NCBI RefSeq assembly: GCF_003056305.1
Contig: NZ_PYVX01000007.1
Coordinates: 62,001 to 126,000 of the forward strand
DNA: 64,000 nt
Origin: Halomonas denitrificans
GTDB lineage: Bacteria > Pseudomonadota > Gammaproteobacteria > Pseudomonadales > Halomonadaceae
Direction: 5' to 3'
Shown here: piece by piece, positions 34,618-42,902 of the stretch
Layout of the letters: each line of letters begins with the position of its first letter
How positions within the stretch are numbered: position 1 is the first letter of the stretch
Notes under the pieces: generated by a model
What the model saw: the letters and a program-made list of their open reading frames with translations, nothing else
Database searches by the model: none
Told to the model about the DNA's origin: nothing
Program-made: the position numbers and the translations under genes

Positions 34618-34983
34618 ATGTCCCTTTTCCTGCTGGTCCTCACCGTCTGCCTGGTCATCTTCGGTGGCATGATCGCCCTGATGATGCTCTCCGGCACGCC
34701 GCGCTATCGCACCGAGCCCGAGCAGCTGATGGCGCTGTTCGACAAGGCGCTGTCCAGCAGCGTCAGCGAGACCGAGTGGGACACCATCATCGGCTACCCG
34801 ATCCGTCACGACGACTACCTGGAGGGGATTCGCCGCCGGGCCCAACGCCTGATGGAGGAGCACGGACGGCATGGCCGCGTCGCGCGCGGCAAGCCGCTGC
34901 TCGACGACGAGGGCCGGGAGGAACTGGCGGCCCTGCGTGACCATCTGGCGGCCCATACCGCCCTGCGTCGCCGCGAGGATTGA
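34618..34983 (+). CDS. Hypothetical single-pass membrane protein
   Basis: The 121-residue protein has one N-terminal hydrophobic helix (MSLFLLVLTVCLVIFGGMIALMML, about 1-24). A charged cytoplasmic-like tail follows with MALFDKALSSSVSETEWDTIIGYPI and several Arg/Glu-rich helices. It is not recognised as a named family. The sequence style and codon use match the neighbours, so it is probably real. It lies between the tRNA and the AraC regulator. Confidence 0.65.
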   Translation: MSLFLLVLTVCLVIFGGMIALMMLSGTPRYRTEPEQLMALFDKALSSSVSETEWDTIIGYPIRHDDYLEGIRRRAQRLMEEHGRHGRVARGKPLLDDEGREELAALRDHLAAHTALRRRED

Positions 34984-35054
34984 CGCCGAGCGTTGAAGGC
35001 TCGCCTGGTAAACTGTGATGTCATGTCACTGACACGCCCAGCCGGAGGCTCTTC

Positions 35055-35891
35055 ATGACCAGTGCCATCCGCCAGATTCCCCTCGACACCGCGATTCACC
35101 ACCACGCCCACGACTTCCATCAGATCGTGATCGGCCTGCGTGGCGAGGCGGAGTTCGAGATCGAGGGGCTGGGGGGCGCCATCTCGGCCTTCTCCGGCTG
35201 CATCGTGCCGGCCAACCACCTGCACTACTACGCCGGCAACGGCGACAACCGCCAGCTGATCCTCGACCTGCCCCACGACGCCTTCGCCGTGACGGGTCAC
35301 CAGCGCGACCTGATCCGGCTGTTCGATGCGCCGCGCTTCTTCTCCCTCGATATCGCGCTGCGCCACTACCTGGACTTCCTGCTCCAGGAGCTGGACCTGC
35401 TGGCCCCCGAGGGCCGCCTGGATCCCCTGCATGGCGAACGGCTGGCCGGCACCCTGCTCGGCTCCCTGCATGCGCGGCTGGCCGATGAGCCGGCCACGCC
35501 CGCCCGCCGTCTCGACCTGGCAGCCCTCGATCGCTTCATCGACCACCACCTGGGCGAGCGGCTGCGCGTCGCCGACCTGGCCGCCCAGGCCTGCCTGAGC
35601 GAGGCGCACTTCAGCGAACGTTTCCGCCAGGCCACGGGGATCTCGCCGTGGCAGTACGTGATGCGCCGTCGGCTGGAGAGCGCCCGACACCTGGTGCAGC
35701 AGAGCCGGCTGCCGCTCTCCGAGATCGCCGCGCGCACGGGCTTCACCAGCCAGAGCGCCCTGTCGCGGGCCTGCCGGCAGGCCTTCGGGCGGCCACCGAG
35801 CCAGCTGCGTCGCGACGCCAGGGGCCAGCTGGCCTCGCCGCCCGCCTCTTCGGCACGGCGTGCAACGGCCCAGGCTCTTAGACGAAAGTAG
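35055..35891 (+). CDS. AraC-family transcriptional regulator, probable proline-utilisation regulator (PruR-like)
   Basis: The 278 residues comprise an N-terminal cupin ligand domain (about 1-90; HHHAHDFHQIVIGLRGEAEFEIEG) and a C-terminal double helix-turn-helix (about 165-262; LRVADLAAQACLSEAHFSERFRQATGISPWQYVMRRRLE and LSEIAARTGFTSQSALSRACRQAFGRPPSQLR). It sits directly upstream of putA and putP. In Pseudomonas aeruginosa the AraC-type PruR activates the put genes. The local PutA lacks the DNA-binding domain that would make it its own repressor, so this protein is the best candidate regulator. The assignment to proline is by context. Confidence 0.82.
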   Translation: MTSAIRQIPLDTAIHHHAHDFHQIVIGLRGEAEFEIEGLGGAISAFSGCIVPANHLHYYAGNGDNRQLILDLPHDAFAVTGHQRDLIRLFDAPRFFSLDIALRHYLDFLLQELDLLAPEGRLDPLHGERLAGTLLGSLHARLADEPATPARRLDLAALDRFIDHHLGERLRVADLAAQACLSEAHFSERFRQATGISPWQYVMRRRLESARHLVQQSRLPLSEIAARTGFTSQSALSRACRQAFGRPPSQLRRDARGQLASPPASSARRATAQALRRK

Positions 35892-35898
35892 AAAATTC

Positions 35899-35931
35899 AA
35901 CCGTTTCACGGCCAAAAACCGTGAAACCGTT
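35899..35931. promoter_or_regulatory. Inverted repeat in front of putA, candidate operator
   Basis: The arms AACCGTTTCACGG (35899-35911) and CCGTGAAACCGTT (35919-35931) are inverted copies with one mismatch in 13, separated by CCAAAAA. It begins 8 bp after the AraC stop and 136 bp before putA. It lacks a T-run, so an operator is more likely than a terminator. Confidence 0.55.
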
Positions 35932-36066
35932 AAATACTACCGGGAATTCGCCAAGCAGGACGGCACGCGCGCTCCTACCCTCAACGCATCTACCCGCGCC
36001 CGCCTGCGACACCCCGCGGCGGCCGGGCATCGCCCTCTGACGACGGCTAACACTCTGGGGAGTTAG

Positions 36067-39000
36067 ATGCTAAACGCCAACAACATGCTGGCCGGCGAGA
36101 CCTGGCAGCAGGATCTCGACACCCTCTTTGCCCGTATCAGCGATCACTATGCGATCGACGAGGAAGCCTTCGTGGGCGAACTGGTCGACCTGCTGTCCGC
36201 CGACGAGGCCGATTTCCAGCGCACCGCCCGTCAGGCGGCCGAGCTGGTGCGGGAAGTGCGCGAGATGGATACCGCCGTCGATTCCATCGACGAGCTGCTG
36301 CAGCAGTACAGCCTGGACACCCACGAGGGACTGATGCTGATGTGCCTGGCCGAGGCGATGCTGCGCATCCCCGACAAGGCCACCGCCGATGCCCTGATCG
36401 AGGACAAGCTCGGCCCGTCGGACTGGAAGTCGTACCTGGGCCAGAGCGAATCCTGGTTCGTCAACGCCTCGACCTGGGGCCTGCTGATGACCGGCCGCGT
36501 CATCAACCTGGACAAGCCGAAGGACGGCAAGCCCGCCCACTTCATCAACAAGCTCGTCAACCGCATGGGCGAGCCGGTGATCCGCCGCGCCATGGTCGAG
36601 GCGATGAAGATCATGGGCAAGCAGTTCGTGCTGGGCCGCGACATCGAGGAGGCGCTCAAGCGCTCCAAGCCGCTGTTCGACAAGGGCTACACCTACTCCT
36701 ACGACATGCTCGGCGAGGCCGCCCGCACCCGGGCCGACGCCAGGCGCTATTTCGAGTCCTACGCCGCGGCCATCGAGAGCGTCGGCAAGACCAGCAAGGC
36801 CCTCTCGGCCAGCACGCCCGCGCCGTCGATCTCCATCAAGCTCTCGGCCCTGCACCCCCGCTACGAGTTCGGCCGCCGCGAGCAGGTCCTAGAGGAGCTG
36901 GTCGCCACGGTCCGCGAGCTGGCCGCCATGGCCCGTGAGCGCGACGTCGCCATGACCATCGACGCCGAGGAGGTCGATCGCCTGGAGCTGTCGCTGGAGG
37001 TCTTCCGCGCGGTCTATGAGAGCGACACCTGCCGCGGCTGGGGACACTTCGGCCTGGTCGTGCAGGCCTACGCCAAGCGCGCCCTGCCGGTGCTGCACTA
37101 CCTCAACCGCCTGGCCGATCGCCAGGGCGACGAGATCCCTATGCGCCTGGTCAAGGGCGCCTACTGGGACACCGAGATCAAGGAGTCCCAGCAGATCGGC
37201 GCCGACGGCTACCCGGTCTACACCCGCAAGGCCAACACCGACGTCGCCTACCTGGCGTGCGTGACCTTCCTGCTCTCGGACAACACCCGCGGGCGCATCT
37301 TCCCGCAGTTCGCGACCCACAACGCGCACACCATCAGCACCATCCTGGAGCTCGCCAACGAGGCCAAGCGCCCGTTCGAGTTCCAGCGCCTGCACGGCAT
37401 GGGCGAGGCGCTCTACGACGCCGCCCTCAAGCGCGCGCCGAAGGGCACCTACTGCCGCATCTATGCGCCGGTGGGCGCCCACAAGGACCTGCTGCCCTAC
37501 CTGGTCCGCCGGCTGCTCGAGAACGGCGCCAACTCCTCCTTCGTGCACCAGCTGGTCGACCCGCGGGTGCCGGTGGAGTCGCTGTGCGTGCATCCGGTCG
37601 AGACGCTCAAGCAGTACCGGACCTATGCCAATAACCGGATCCCGCTGCCCAAGGACATCTACGGCCCGGCGCGGCGCAACTCCCGTGGCGTCAACCTGAA
37701 CATCAACAGCCAGTACCGGCCGCTGATGGACGAGATGGCGACCTTCATGGAGAAGGAGTACCACGCGCGGCCGCTGCTGGCCTTCGACGTCGCCGAGGAC
37801 GCCAGCGCCCGCCACGACGTGCTCTGTCCCTTCGACCGCCGAGTCCGGGTCGGCAGCGTGCAGTGGACCTCCAGCGACCAGGCCGCCAGGGCCGTGGACG
37901 CCGCCTGGGCGGCCTTCCCGCGCTGGGACGCCACGCCGGTGGCCGAACGCGCCGCCATCGTCAGCCGCCTGGGCGACCTGATGGAGGAGAACCTCGCCGA
38001 GCTGATGACGCTCTGCTCCCGCGAGGGCGGCAAGCTGCTGACCGACGGGGTCGACGAGATCCGCGAGGCGGTGGACTTCTGCCGCTACTATGCGGTGCGC
38101 GCCCGGGAGCTGTTCGGCAGCACGACCCGCCTGCCGGGGCCCACCGGCGAGTCCAACGAGCTGATGATGGGCGGCAAGGGCGTGTTCGCGGCGATCAGCC
38201 CCTGGAACTTCCCGATCGCGATCTTCTGCGGCCAGGTCGTGGCCGCGGCCGTCGCCGGCAACCCGGTGCTGGCCAAGCCCGCCGAGCAGACCTCGCTGGC
38301 CGCCAACCGCATCATCGAGCTGCTCTACGAGGCCGGCATGCCCCGCGACGTGGTGCAGCTGCTGCCCGGCGACGGCCCCACCGTGGGCAGCGTGCTGAGC
38401 GGCGACCCGCGCATCACCGGCGTGGTCTTCACCGGCGGCACCGACACCGCCCAGATCATCAACCGTGCCCTGGCGGCCCGCGAGAACGCCCCGCTGCCGA
38501 CGCTGATCGCCGAGACCGGCGGCATGAATGCCATGATCGTCGACTCCACCGCCCTGCCCGAGCAGGTGGTGGCCGACGTCATCCAGTCGGCCTTCCAGAG
38601 CGCCGGCCAGCGCTGCTCGGCCCTGCGCGTGCTCTACGTCCAGGAGGACGTGGCCGACCGGGTCATCGAGATCCTCAAGGGCGCCATGGATGAGCTGCAC
38701 GTGGGCGACCCGCGCCACCTGGGCACCGACGTGGGACCGGTGATCGACGAGGAGGCACGCCGGGGCCTGATGAAGCACATCGAGACGCTCAAGGGTGAGG
38801 GCCGCCTGGTCGCCGAGACGCGACTCGATCCGACTCACACCGCCCACGGCACCTTCGTCGCGCCGGTGGCGTTCGAGATCGATGGCATCGAGGCCCTGGA
38901 GCGCGAGCAGTTCGGCCCCATCCTGCACATCGTGCGCTACCGGGCCAGCGAGATCGATCGCGTGATCGACTCCATCAATGGCCGGGGGTATGGTCTGACC

Positions 39001-39258
39001 TTCGGCGTGCACAGCCGCAATCAGACCTTCGCCGACGCGATCGCGCAGAAGATCCGTGCCGGCAACGTCTACATCAACCGAAACATCATCGGTGCGGTCG
39101 TGGGCGTACAGCCCTTCGGCGGTCAAGGGCTCTCGGGTACCGGCCCCAAGGCCGGCGGCCCGCACTACCTGCTGCGTTTCGCCACCGAGAAGACCGTGAC
39201 GGAGAACACGGCTGCCCTGGGTGGCAACGCGTCGCTGCTGGCGCTAGGCGACGAGTGA
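36067..39258 (+). CDS. putA: Bifunctional proline dehydrogenase / L-glutamate-gamma-semialdehyde dehydrogenase PutA
   Basis: PutA oxidises proline to pyrroline-5-carboxylate with FAD and then to glutamate with NAD. The 1063 residues contain the proline dehydrogenase barrel (about 180-480; DAEEVDRLE, RLVKGAYWDTEIKESQ, FATHNAHTI, RRLLENGANSSFVHQLVD) and the aldehyde dehydrogenase domain (about 560-1040; AISPWNFPIAIFCGQ). The catalytic Cys is near residue 850 in SAGQRCSALRV and the Glu near 816 in AETGGMNA. At this length it has neither the N-terminal ribbon-helix-helix repressor domain nor the long C-terminal extension of the 1300-residue enzymes. ATG 36067 follows GGGGAG. Expression probably depends on the AraC regulator upstream. 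Confidence 0.97.
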   Translation: MLNANNMLAGETWQQDLDTLFARISDHYAIDEEAFVGELVDLLSADEADFQRTARQAAELVREVREMDTAVDSIDELLQQYSLDTHEGLMLMCLAEAMLRIPDKATADALIEDKLGPSDWKSYLGQSESWFVNASTWGLLMTGRVINLDKPKDGKPAHFINKLVNRMGEPVIRRAMVEAMKIMGKQFVLGRDIEEALKRSKPLFDKGYTYSYDMLGEAARTRADARRYFESYAAAIESVGKTSKALSASTPAPSISIKLSALHPRYEFGRREQVLEELVATVRELAAMARERDVAMTIDAEEVDRLELSLEVFRAVYESDTCRGWGHFGLVVQAYAKRALPVLHYLNRLADRQGDEIPMRLVKGAYWDTEIKESQQIGADGYPVYTRKANTDVAYLACVTFLLSDNTRGRIFPQFATHNAHTISTILELANEAKRPFEFQRLHGMGEALYDAALKRAPKGTYCRIYAPVGAHKDLLPYLVRRLLENGANSSFVHQLVDPRVPVESLCVHPVETLKQYRTYANNRIPLPKDIYGPARRNSRGVNLNINSQYRPLMDEMATFMEKEYHARPLLAFDVAEDASARHDVLCPFDRRVRVGSVQWTSSDQAARAVDAAWAAFPRWDATPVAERAAIVSRLGDLMEENLAELMTLCSREGGKLLTDGVDEIREAVDFCRYYAVRARELFGSTTRLPGPTGESNELMMGGKGVFAAISPWNFPIAIFCGQVVAAAVAGNPVLAKPAEQTSLAANRIIELLYEAGMPRDVVQLLPGDGPTVGSVLSGDPRITGVVFTGGTDTAQIINRALAARENAPLPTLIAETGGMNAMIVDSTALPEQVVADVIQSAFQSAGQRCSALRVLYVQEDVADRVIEILKGAMDELHVGDPRHLGTDVGPVIDEEARRGLMKHIETLKGEGRLVAETRLDPTHTAHGTFVAPVAFEIDGIEALEREQFGPILHIVRYRASEIDRVIDSINGRGYGLTFGVHSRNQTFADAIAQKIRAGNVYINRNIIGAVVGVQPFGGQGLSGTGPKAGGPHYLLRFATEKTVTENTAALGGNASLLALGDE

Positions 39259-39297
39259 TCCCCGCTCGTCATCACAACAAGACGGAAGGAACCCCTG

Positions 39298-39378
39298 ATG
39301 ATCGAAAACAATGCCGCAACCGGCTTCATCTCCGCGTCCTGCCCGATCGCGATGCTCGCCATCGACGCGACGGCCTGA
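39298..39378 (+). CDS. Putative 26-residue ORF between putA and putP
   Basis: ATG 39298 is preceded by GGAAGGA at a good distance and opens a frame of 26 codons (MIENNAATGFISASCPIAML then AIDATA) ending at TGA 39378. It has no recognised family and is not proline-rich. It could be a small protein, a leader peptide coupling putA and putP expression, or chance. The ribosome site is the main support. Confidence 0.4.
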   Translation: MIENNAATGFISASCPIAMLAIDATA

Positions 39379-39435
39379 AGGCGCACTAACAACATGTCGG
39401 CGCTACATCCGACCCAATAATTTGGAGAACTTCTT

Positions 39436-40926
39436 ATGGCTATTGGCGTATGGATCAGTCTATTTGCCTACTTTGTGCTCATGATCGCCATCGGCTTTTA
39501 TGCCATGCGCAAGTCCACGTCCACGTCCGAGGATTACATGCTGGGCGGCCGGGGCCTCAGCCCCCAGGTCGCCGCCCTCTCGGCCGGCGCGTCGGACATG
39601 AGTGGCTGGCTGCTGCTGGGCTTGCCCGGGGCCATGTTCGTCTCCGGCCTCGGTTCGGCCTGGATCGGTATCGGCCTGCTGGTGGGGGCGTTCTTCAACT
39701 GGACGCTGGTCGCACCGCGTCTTCGCGAACAGACGCTGCACTACAATGACGCGATCACCATCCCGGAATTCCTGGGGAACCGCTTCCCGACTCAGGCCAT
39801 TCCGCTGAGAACGGTCTCCGCCATCGTCATCGTGGTCTTCTTCGCGGTCTACACCGCCTCGGGCCTGGTGGCAGGCGGCAAGCTGTTCGAAAGCGCCTTC
39901 GCCGGCGTGATCAACATCGGCGGTATGAGCGACTACGCCGCCGGCGTGGCCATCACCCTGGTCGTGGTGCTTGCCTATACGGTGGTCGGTGGTTTCCTGG
40001 CCGTGAGCATGACGGACTTCGTGCAGGGCTGCATCATGATGCTGGCACTGGTGATCATGCCGGCGGTGGTGCTGTTCGGTGAGGGGGGTGGCGGTTTCGC
40101 CCAGGCGTCCCAGACCCTGAACGAGGTCGATCCCACGCTGCTCTCCTGGACGGAAGGGCTGACCATCATCGGCTGGCTGTCGGCGGTTACCTGGGGGCTC
40201 GGCTACTTCGGCCAGCCGCACATCATCGTGCGCTTCATGGCCATCCGCAGCCAGAAGGACGTACCGATTGCCCGCAACATCGGCATGAGCTGGATGCTCA
40301 TCTCCCTGATCGGCGCGATCTCCCTGGGCATCTTCGGCCGCGCCTATGCGGTGCGCAACGGCATGAACGTGGAAGACCCGGAAACGATCTTCATCATCCT
40401 CGCAGACCTGCTGTTCCATCCGCTGGTCACCGGCTTCCTCTACGCGGCGCTGCTGGCGGCGATCATGAGTACCATTTCCAGCCAGCTCCTGGTGTCGTCC
40501 TCCTCGCTGACCGAGGACTTCTACCGCCTCTTCCTGCGCAAGGAAGCGAAAGAGAAGGAGGTCGTCGCCATCGGCCGGGTATGTGTCGTTCTGGTGGGCG
40601 TGGTGGCCGCCGTCATCGCCTCGGACCCCAACTCCAAGGTGCTGGGGCTGGTCAGTAACGCCTGGGCCGGGTTCGGGTCGGCCTTCGGCCCGCTGATCAT
40701 CCTCTCGCTGATGTGGCCGCGCACCAACGGTGCCGGTGCCCTCGCCGGCATGATCGTCGGGGCCCTCACCGTCATGCTCTGGATCAACCTGGGCTGGAAC
40801 GCCTCGTTCATGGGCGGTCCCGGCGTCTACGAGATCATCCCCGGCTTCATCGCGGCCTTCATCGCCATCATGGTGGTGAGCAGCGTGACCGCCGATGCCG
40901 GTGAATATCGGGAAATCACCCGTTAA
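39436..40926 (+). CDS. putP: Sodium/proline symporter PutP
   Basis: This 496-residue SLC5-family secondary transporter has 12-13 helices and imports proline with sodium. Motifs include SEDYMLGGRGLSPQVAALSAGASDMSGWLLLGLPG near the N-terminus, LVVVLAYTVVGGFLAVSMTDFVQG, and ISSQLLVSSSSLTEDFYR with the sodium-binding Ser/Thr region. It lies 177 bp after putA, with GGAG before the ATG, and is followed by a terminator. It provides substrate for PutA; in a halophile it may also scavenge proline as an osmolyte. Confidence 0.95.
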   Translation: MAIGVWISLFAYFVLMIAIGFYAMRKSTSTSEDYMLGGRGLSPQVAALSAGASDMSGWLLLGLPGAMFVSGLGSAWIGIGLLVGAFFNWTLVAPRLREQTLHYNDAITIPEFLGNRFPTQAIPLRTVSAIVIVVFFAVYTASGLVAGGKLFESAFAGVINIGGMSDYAAGVAITLVVVLAYTVVGGFLAVSMTDFVQGCIMMLALVIMPAVVLFGEGGGGFAQASQTLNEVDPTLLSWTEGLTIIGWLSAVTWGLGYFGQPHIIVRFMAIRSQKDVPIARNIGMSWMLISLIGAISLGIFGRAYAVRNGMNVEDPETIFIILADLLFHPLVTGFLYAALLAAIMSTISSQLLVSSSSLTEDFYRLFLRKEAKEKEVVAIGRVCVVLVGVVAAVIASDPNSKVLGLVSNAWAGFGSAFGPLIILSLMWPRTNGAGALAGMIVGALTVMLWINLGWNASFMGGPGVYEIIPGFIAAFIAIMVVSSVTADAGEYREITR

Positions 40927-40955
40927 CAGGCACGCGCCTGATGCTTGAAGCGGTA

Positions 40956-40982
40956 AAAAGGGCTCCTTCGGGAGCCCTTTTC
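40956..40982 (+). terminator. Rho-independent terminator after putP
   Basis: AAAAGGGCTCC, a TTCG tetraloop and GGAGCCCTTTT form an 11-bp perfect stem with its own T-run. It starts 30 bp after the putP stop and could work in both directions. Confidence 0.93.
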
Positions 40983-41002
40983 CGTTGGTGCGCGTTGGTG
41001 CG
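40983..41002. repeat. Tandem duplication of CGTTGGTGCG
   Basis: Two perfect adjacent copies of a 10-bp unit follow the putP terminator. No function is evident. Confidence 0.7.
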
Positions 41003-41052
41003 ACGGGTCGCCTGGCGCCACACCGCCTTCGGGCGGCTCGCTTCGTCTCGAC

Positions 41053-41367
41053 TCAGCGCCACACCTCGAGACACACGACCACGCCCGCCACTCCCCACAG
41101 GGCCCAGCGACTCAGGGGCGCGCCCGACAGGCGCCAGAGTCGGCCCTGCCCCACCTCGAGCGCCAGCGGCCGCAGGAAGGCCGCGCCCAGCGCCCAGGCG
41201 CTGACCAGCATCAGCGGCAGGCGCCATGCCATCGGCAGCGAGAGGAAGAGCTCGGGACGCAGCAACAGCCAGACCGCCACCCCCGCCGCCAGCAGCAGCG
41301 TCGGCAGCGGACGGCCGAGGCGGCCGCGCCCGACACCCCCGGGGGAAAAGAGAGTTCGACCAGCCAT
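41053..41367 (-). CDS. Small membrane protein of unknown function
   Basis: The 104 residues hold three hydrophobic segments (LPTLLLAAGVAVWLLL; WRLPLMLVSAWALGAAFL; RWALWGVAGVVVCLEVW). The arrangement and a FLRPLALEVGQGRLWRL linker vaguely recall the cyd-operon protein YbgE, but no cytochrome bd genes are nearby, so this is only a resemblance. ATG 41367 has GGAG upstream. Confidence 0.55.
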   Translation of the reverse strand: MAGRTLFSPGGVGRGRLGRPLPTLLLAAGVAVWLLLRPELFLSLPMAWRLPLMLVSAWALGAAFLRPLALEVGQGRLWRLSGAPLSRWALWGVAGVVVCLEVWR

Positions 41368-41631
41368 GAGCGGCTCCGGTGGCAACGTTTCCCTTGAGTG
41401 AAGCCGAATTTCGTCGGGCTTTCGAGGCGCCGTGCTGGAAATGTCAAAAAGTTGTACAAGAGCTATAAATCACGACTATGATGGCATCATGACCCGACGG
41501 AAAGATGCCTGAAACACCCATCTGGCCCTTGAATAAATGTGACAAGACATTAACAGAGCGCCTTCATCAGGCTCAGTAGATCCCTTTTCCGATGGTTCAC
41601 CCGTACGCTCGATGAGACGAGGACCCTGCCC

Positions 41632-41982
41632 ATGACAGCCAGACATCGGATTGCCGTGGCCGCTCTCGCTGCGGTCGGCCTCGCCGCCTCCCAGATCGCC
41701 ATGGCCTGCCAGGGCGGCGAGCTCTTCGCCCTAGGCGGCACCGCCCGGGCCGGGCTCAGCGACGACGGCATCACCCTCGACAGGATCACGGAGCTCCAAG
41801 TCCCGGATGCACACCACATGACTCGCGGCGTGGGTCACCGGTTCGGCGACCTAGGTAGCGCCGGGCTGCCTTACCGCCACTTCTCCGAGCAAGCGCTCGA
41901 GGAGCTGGAGACCGAGGACTCCCCCGGGATCGCAGCCCTCGACCCGCACCCCCTCGGCGGCAGCACCTCCTTCCACTTCTGA
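41632..41982 (+). CDS. Hypothetical secreted protein
   Basis: The 116-residue precursor starts with a clear Sec signal (MTARHRIAVAALAAVGLAASQIAMA, cleavage after AMA). The mature, soluble part begins CQGGELFALGG and contains several His residues (DAHHMTRGVGHRF; HPLGGSTSFHF). No lipobox is present, because position -3 is Ala. No family is recognised. A possible promoter, TTGTAC at 41452 and TATGAT at 41477, is spaced 19 bp apart. Confidence 0.6.
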   Translation: MTARHRIAVAALAAVGLAASQIAMACQGGELFALGGTARAGLSDDGITLDRITELQVPDAHHMTRGVGHRFGDLGSAGLPYRHFSEQALEELETEDSPGIAALDPHPLGGSTSFHF

Positions 41983-42080
41983 CCGACTTCTACGTGCCAG
42001 GCAGCCATGACGGAATGCCCGCCCTGGCCCGGCTCCCGGGGTAAGCGTGGCTTTACCTTCAAGACCGTGGCGTCCTATCC

Positions 42081-42122
42081 TTGCGCTGGATCAATATTCG
42101 CGAAAAACGACACCGATAGACT
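42081..42122 (+). promoter_or_regulatory. FNR/Anr-like site and -10 element in front of ompW
   Basis: TTGCGCTGGATCAA (42081-42094) matches the TTGATnnnnATCAA consensus at 8 of 10 informative positions. A -10-like TAGACT lies at 42117-42122. Its centre is 32 bp from the site centre, the spacing of class II FNR-activated promoters. ompW is known to be oxygen-regulated in enterics and pseudomonads. Confidence 0.6.
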
Positions 42123-42179
42123 GTCGGCATGATCCGGCGCGGCAAGGCCGCCGCCCTCTCGTCAATCAGGAGATGACCC

Positions 42180-42821
42180 ATGCGCAAGAACGCCCTTCCC
42201 TCCCTGCTCGTGGCCGGCATCGCCGCCGCCGCCTTCACCACCAGCACCCAGGCCTTCGCCTACGGCGCCGGGGACTTCTTCACCCGCGTGGGCGTCGCCA
42301 AGGTCGAGCCCAAGAGCGATAACGGCACTATCGCGAACGGCACCCTAGACGTTGACGTTCAGGATGACAGCGCCTTCGCCTTTACCCTGGGCTATCGCTT
42401 CACCGACAAGCTGGGCGTCGAGCTGCTGGCCGCCGAGCCCTTCGATCACGGCATCACCCTGGATGCCGGCGGCGGCACCGAGATCGGTGCGTCAACCGAC
42501 CACCTGCCGCCGACCCTGACCGTGCAGTACTACCCGCTGGGCGGCACCGACGCCCGCGTGCAGCCCTATGCCGGCATCGGCATCAACTACACCACGTTCT
42601 CCGATGAAGAGATCGATGGTGGCGGCGACCTGGAGCTGGACGACTCCTGGGGCGCGGCCGGTCAGGTGGGCGTCGACCTGCTGATCGACGACAACTGGGC
42701 CCTCAACGCCGCCGCCTGGTACCTGGACATCGATACCGATGTGAAACTCGGCCCGGACGACCTCGGTGAGGTCGAAATCGACCCCGTGGTGGTGATGGCC
42801 GGCGTCAGCTACCGCTTCTGA
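42180..42821 (+). CDS. ompW: OmpW-family outer membrane protein
   Basis: The 213-residue precursor has a signal peptide (about 1-26, ending TQAFA) and an eight-stranded barrel typical of OmpW: GDFFTRVGVAKVEPKSDNG, FAFTLGYRFTDKLGVELLAAEPF, LPPTLTVQYYPLGGTDARVQPYAGIGINYT and a terminal YRF ending in the aromatic needed for barrel assembly. OmpW forms a channel for small hydrophobic molecules. GGAG precedes the ATG. Its upstream FNR-like site suggests regulation by oxygen. Confidence 0.92.
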   Translation: MRKNALPSLLVAGIAAAAFTTSTQAFAYGAGDFFTRVGVAKVEPKSDNGTIANGTLDVDVQDDSAFAFTLGYRFTDKLGVELLAAEPFDHGITLDAGGGTEIGASTDHLPPTLTVQYYPLGGTDARVQPYAGIGINYTTFSDEEIDGGGDLELDDSWGAAGQVGVDLLIDDNWALNAAAWYLDIDTDVKLGPDDLGEVEIDPVVVMAGVSYRF

Positions 42822-42839
42822 TCGCCCCGCCCGAGACGA

Positions 42840-42868
42840 CAAGGCCCGCCGGTTGGCGGGCCTTGTTG
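42840..42868 (+). terminator. Rho-independent terminator after ompW
   Basis: CAAGGCCCGCC/GGCGGGCCTTG is an 11-bp perfect stem with a GGTT loop, followed by TTG. It begins 19 bp after the stop; the A/T ends would allow use from both sides. Confidence 0.85.
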
Positions 42869-42902
42869 CGTCTGGGCCAGGTGAGACGGGCGCAGTGAAT
42901 CG

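Noticed and set aside
36889..39165. 758-codon open frame antisense to putA
   Set aside because: It is created by the high GC content and codon bias of putA; its translation is a low-complexity run of Gly, Ala, Val, His and Asp with no known motif, and the sense strand encodes a conserved enzyme.
41053..41367. Cyd-operon protein YbgE
   Set aside because: Only the helix layout is similar; there are no cytochrome bd genes nearby, so it is left as a small membrane protein of unknown function.
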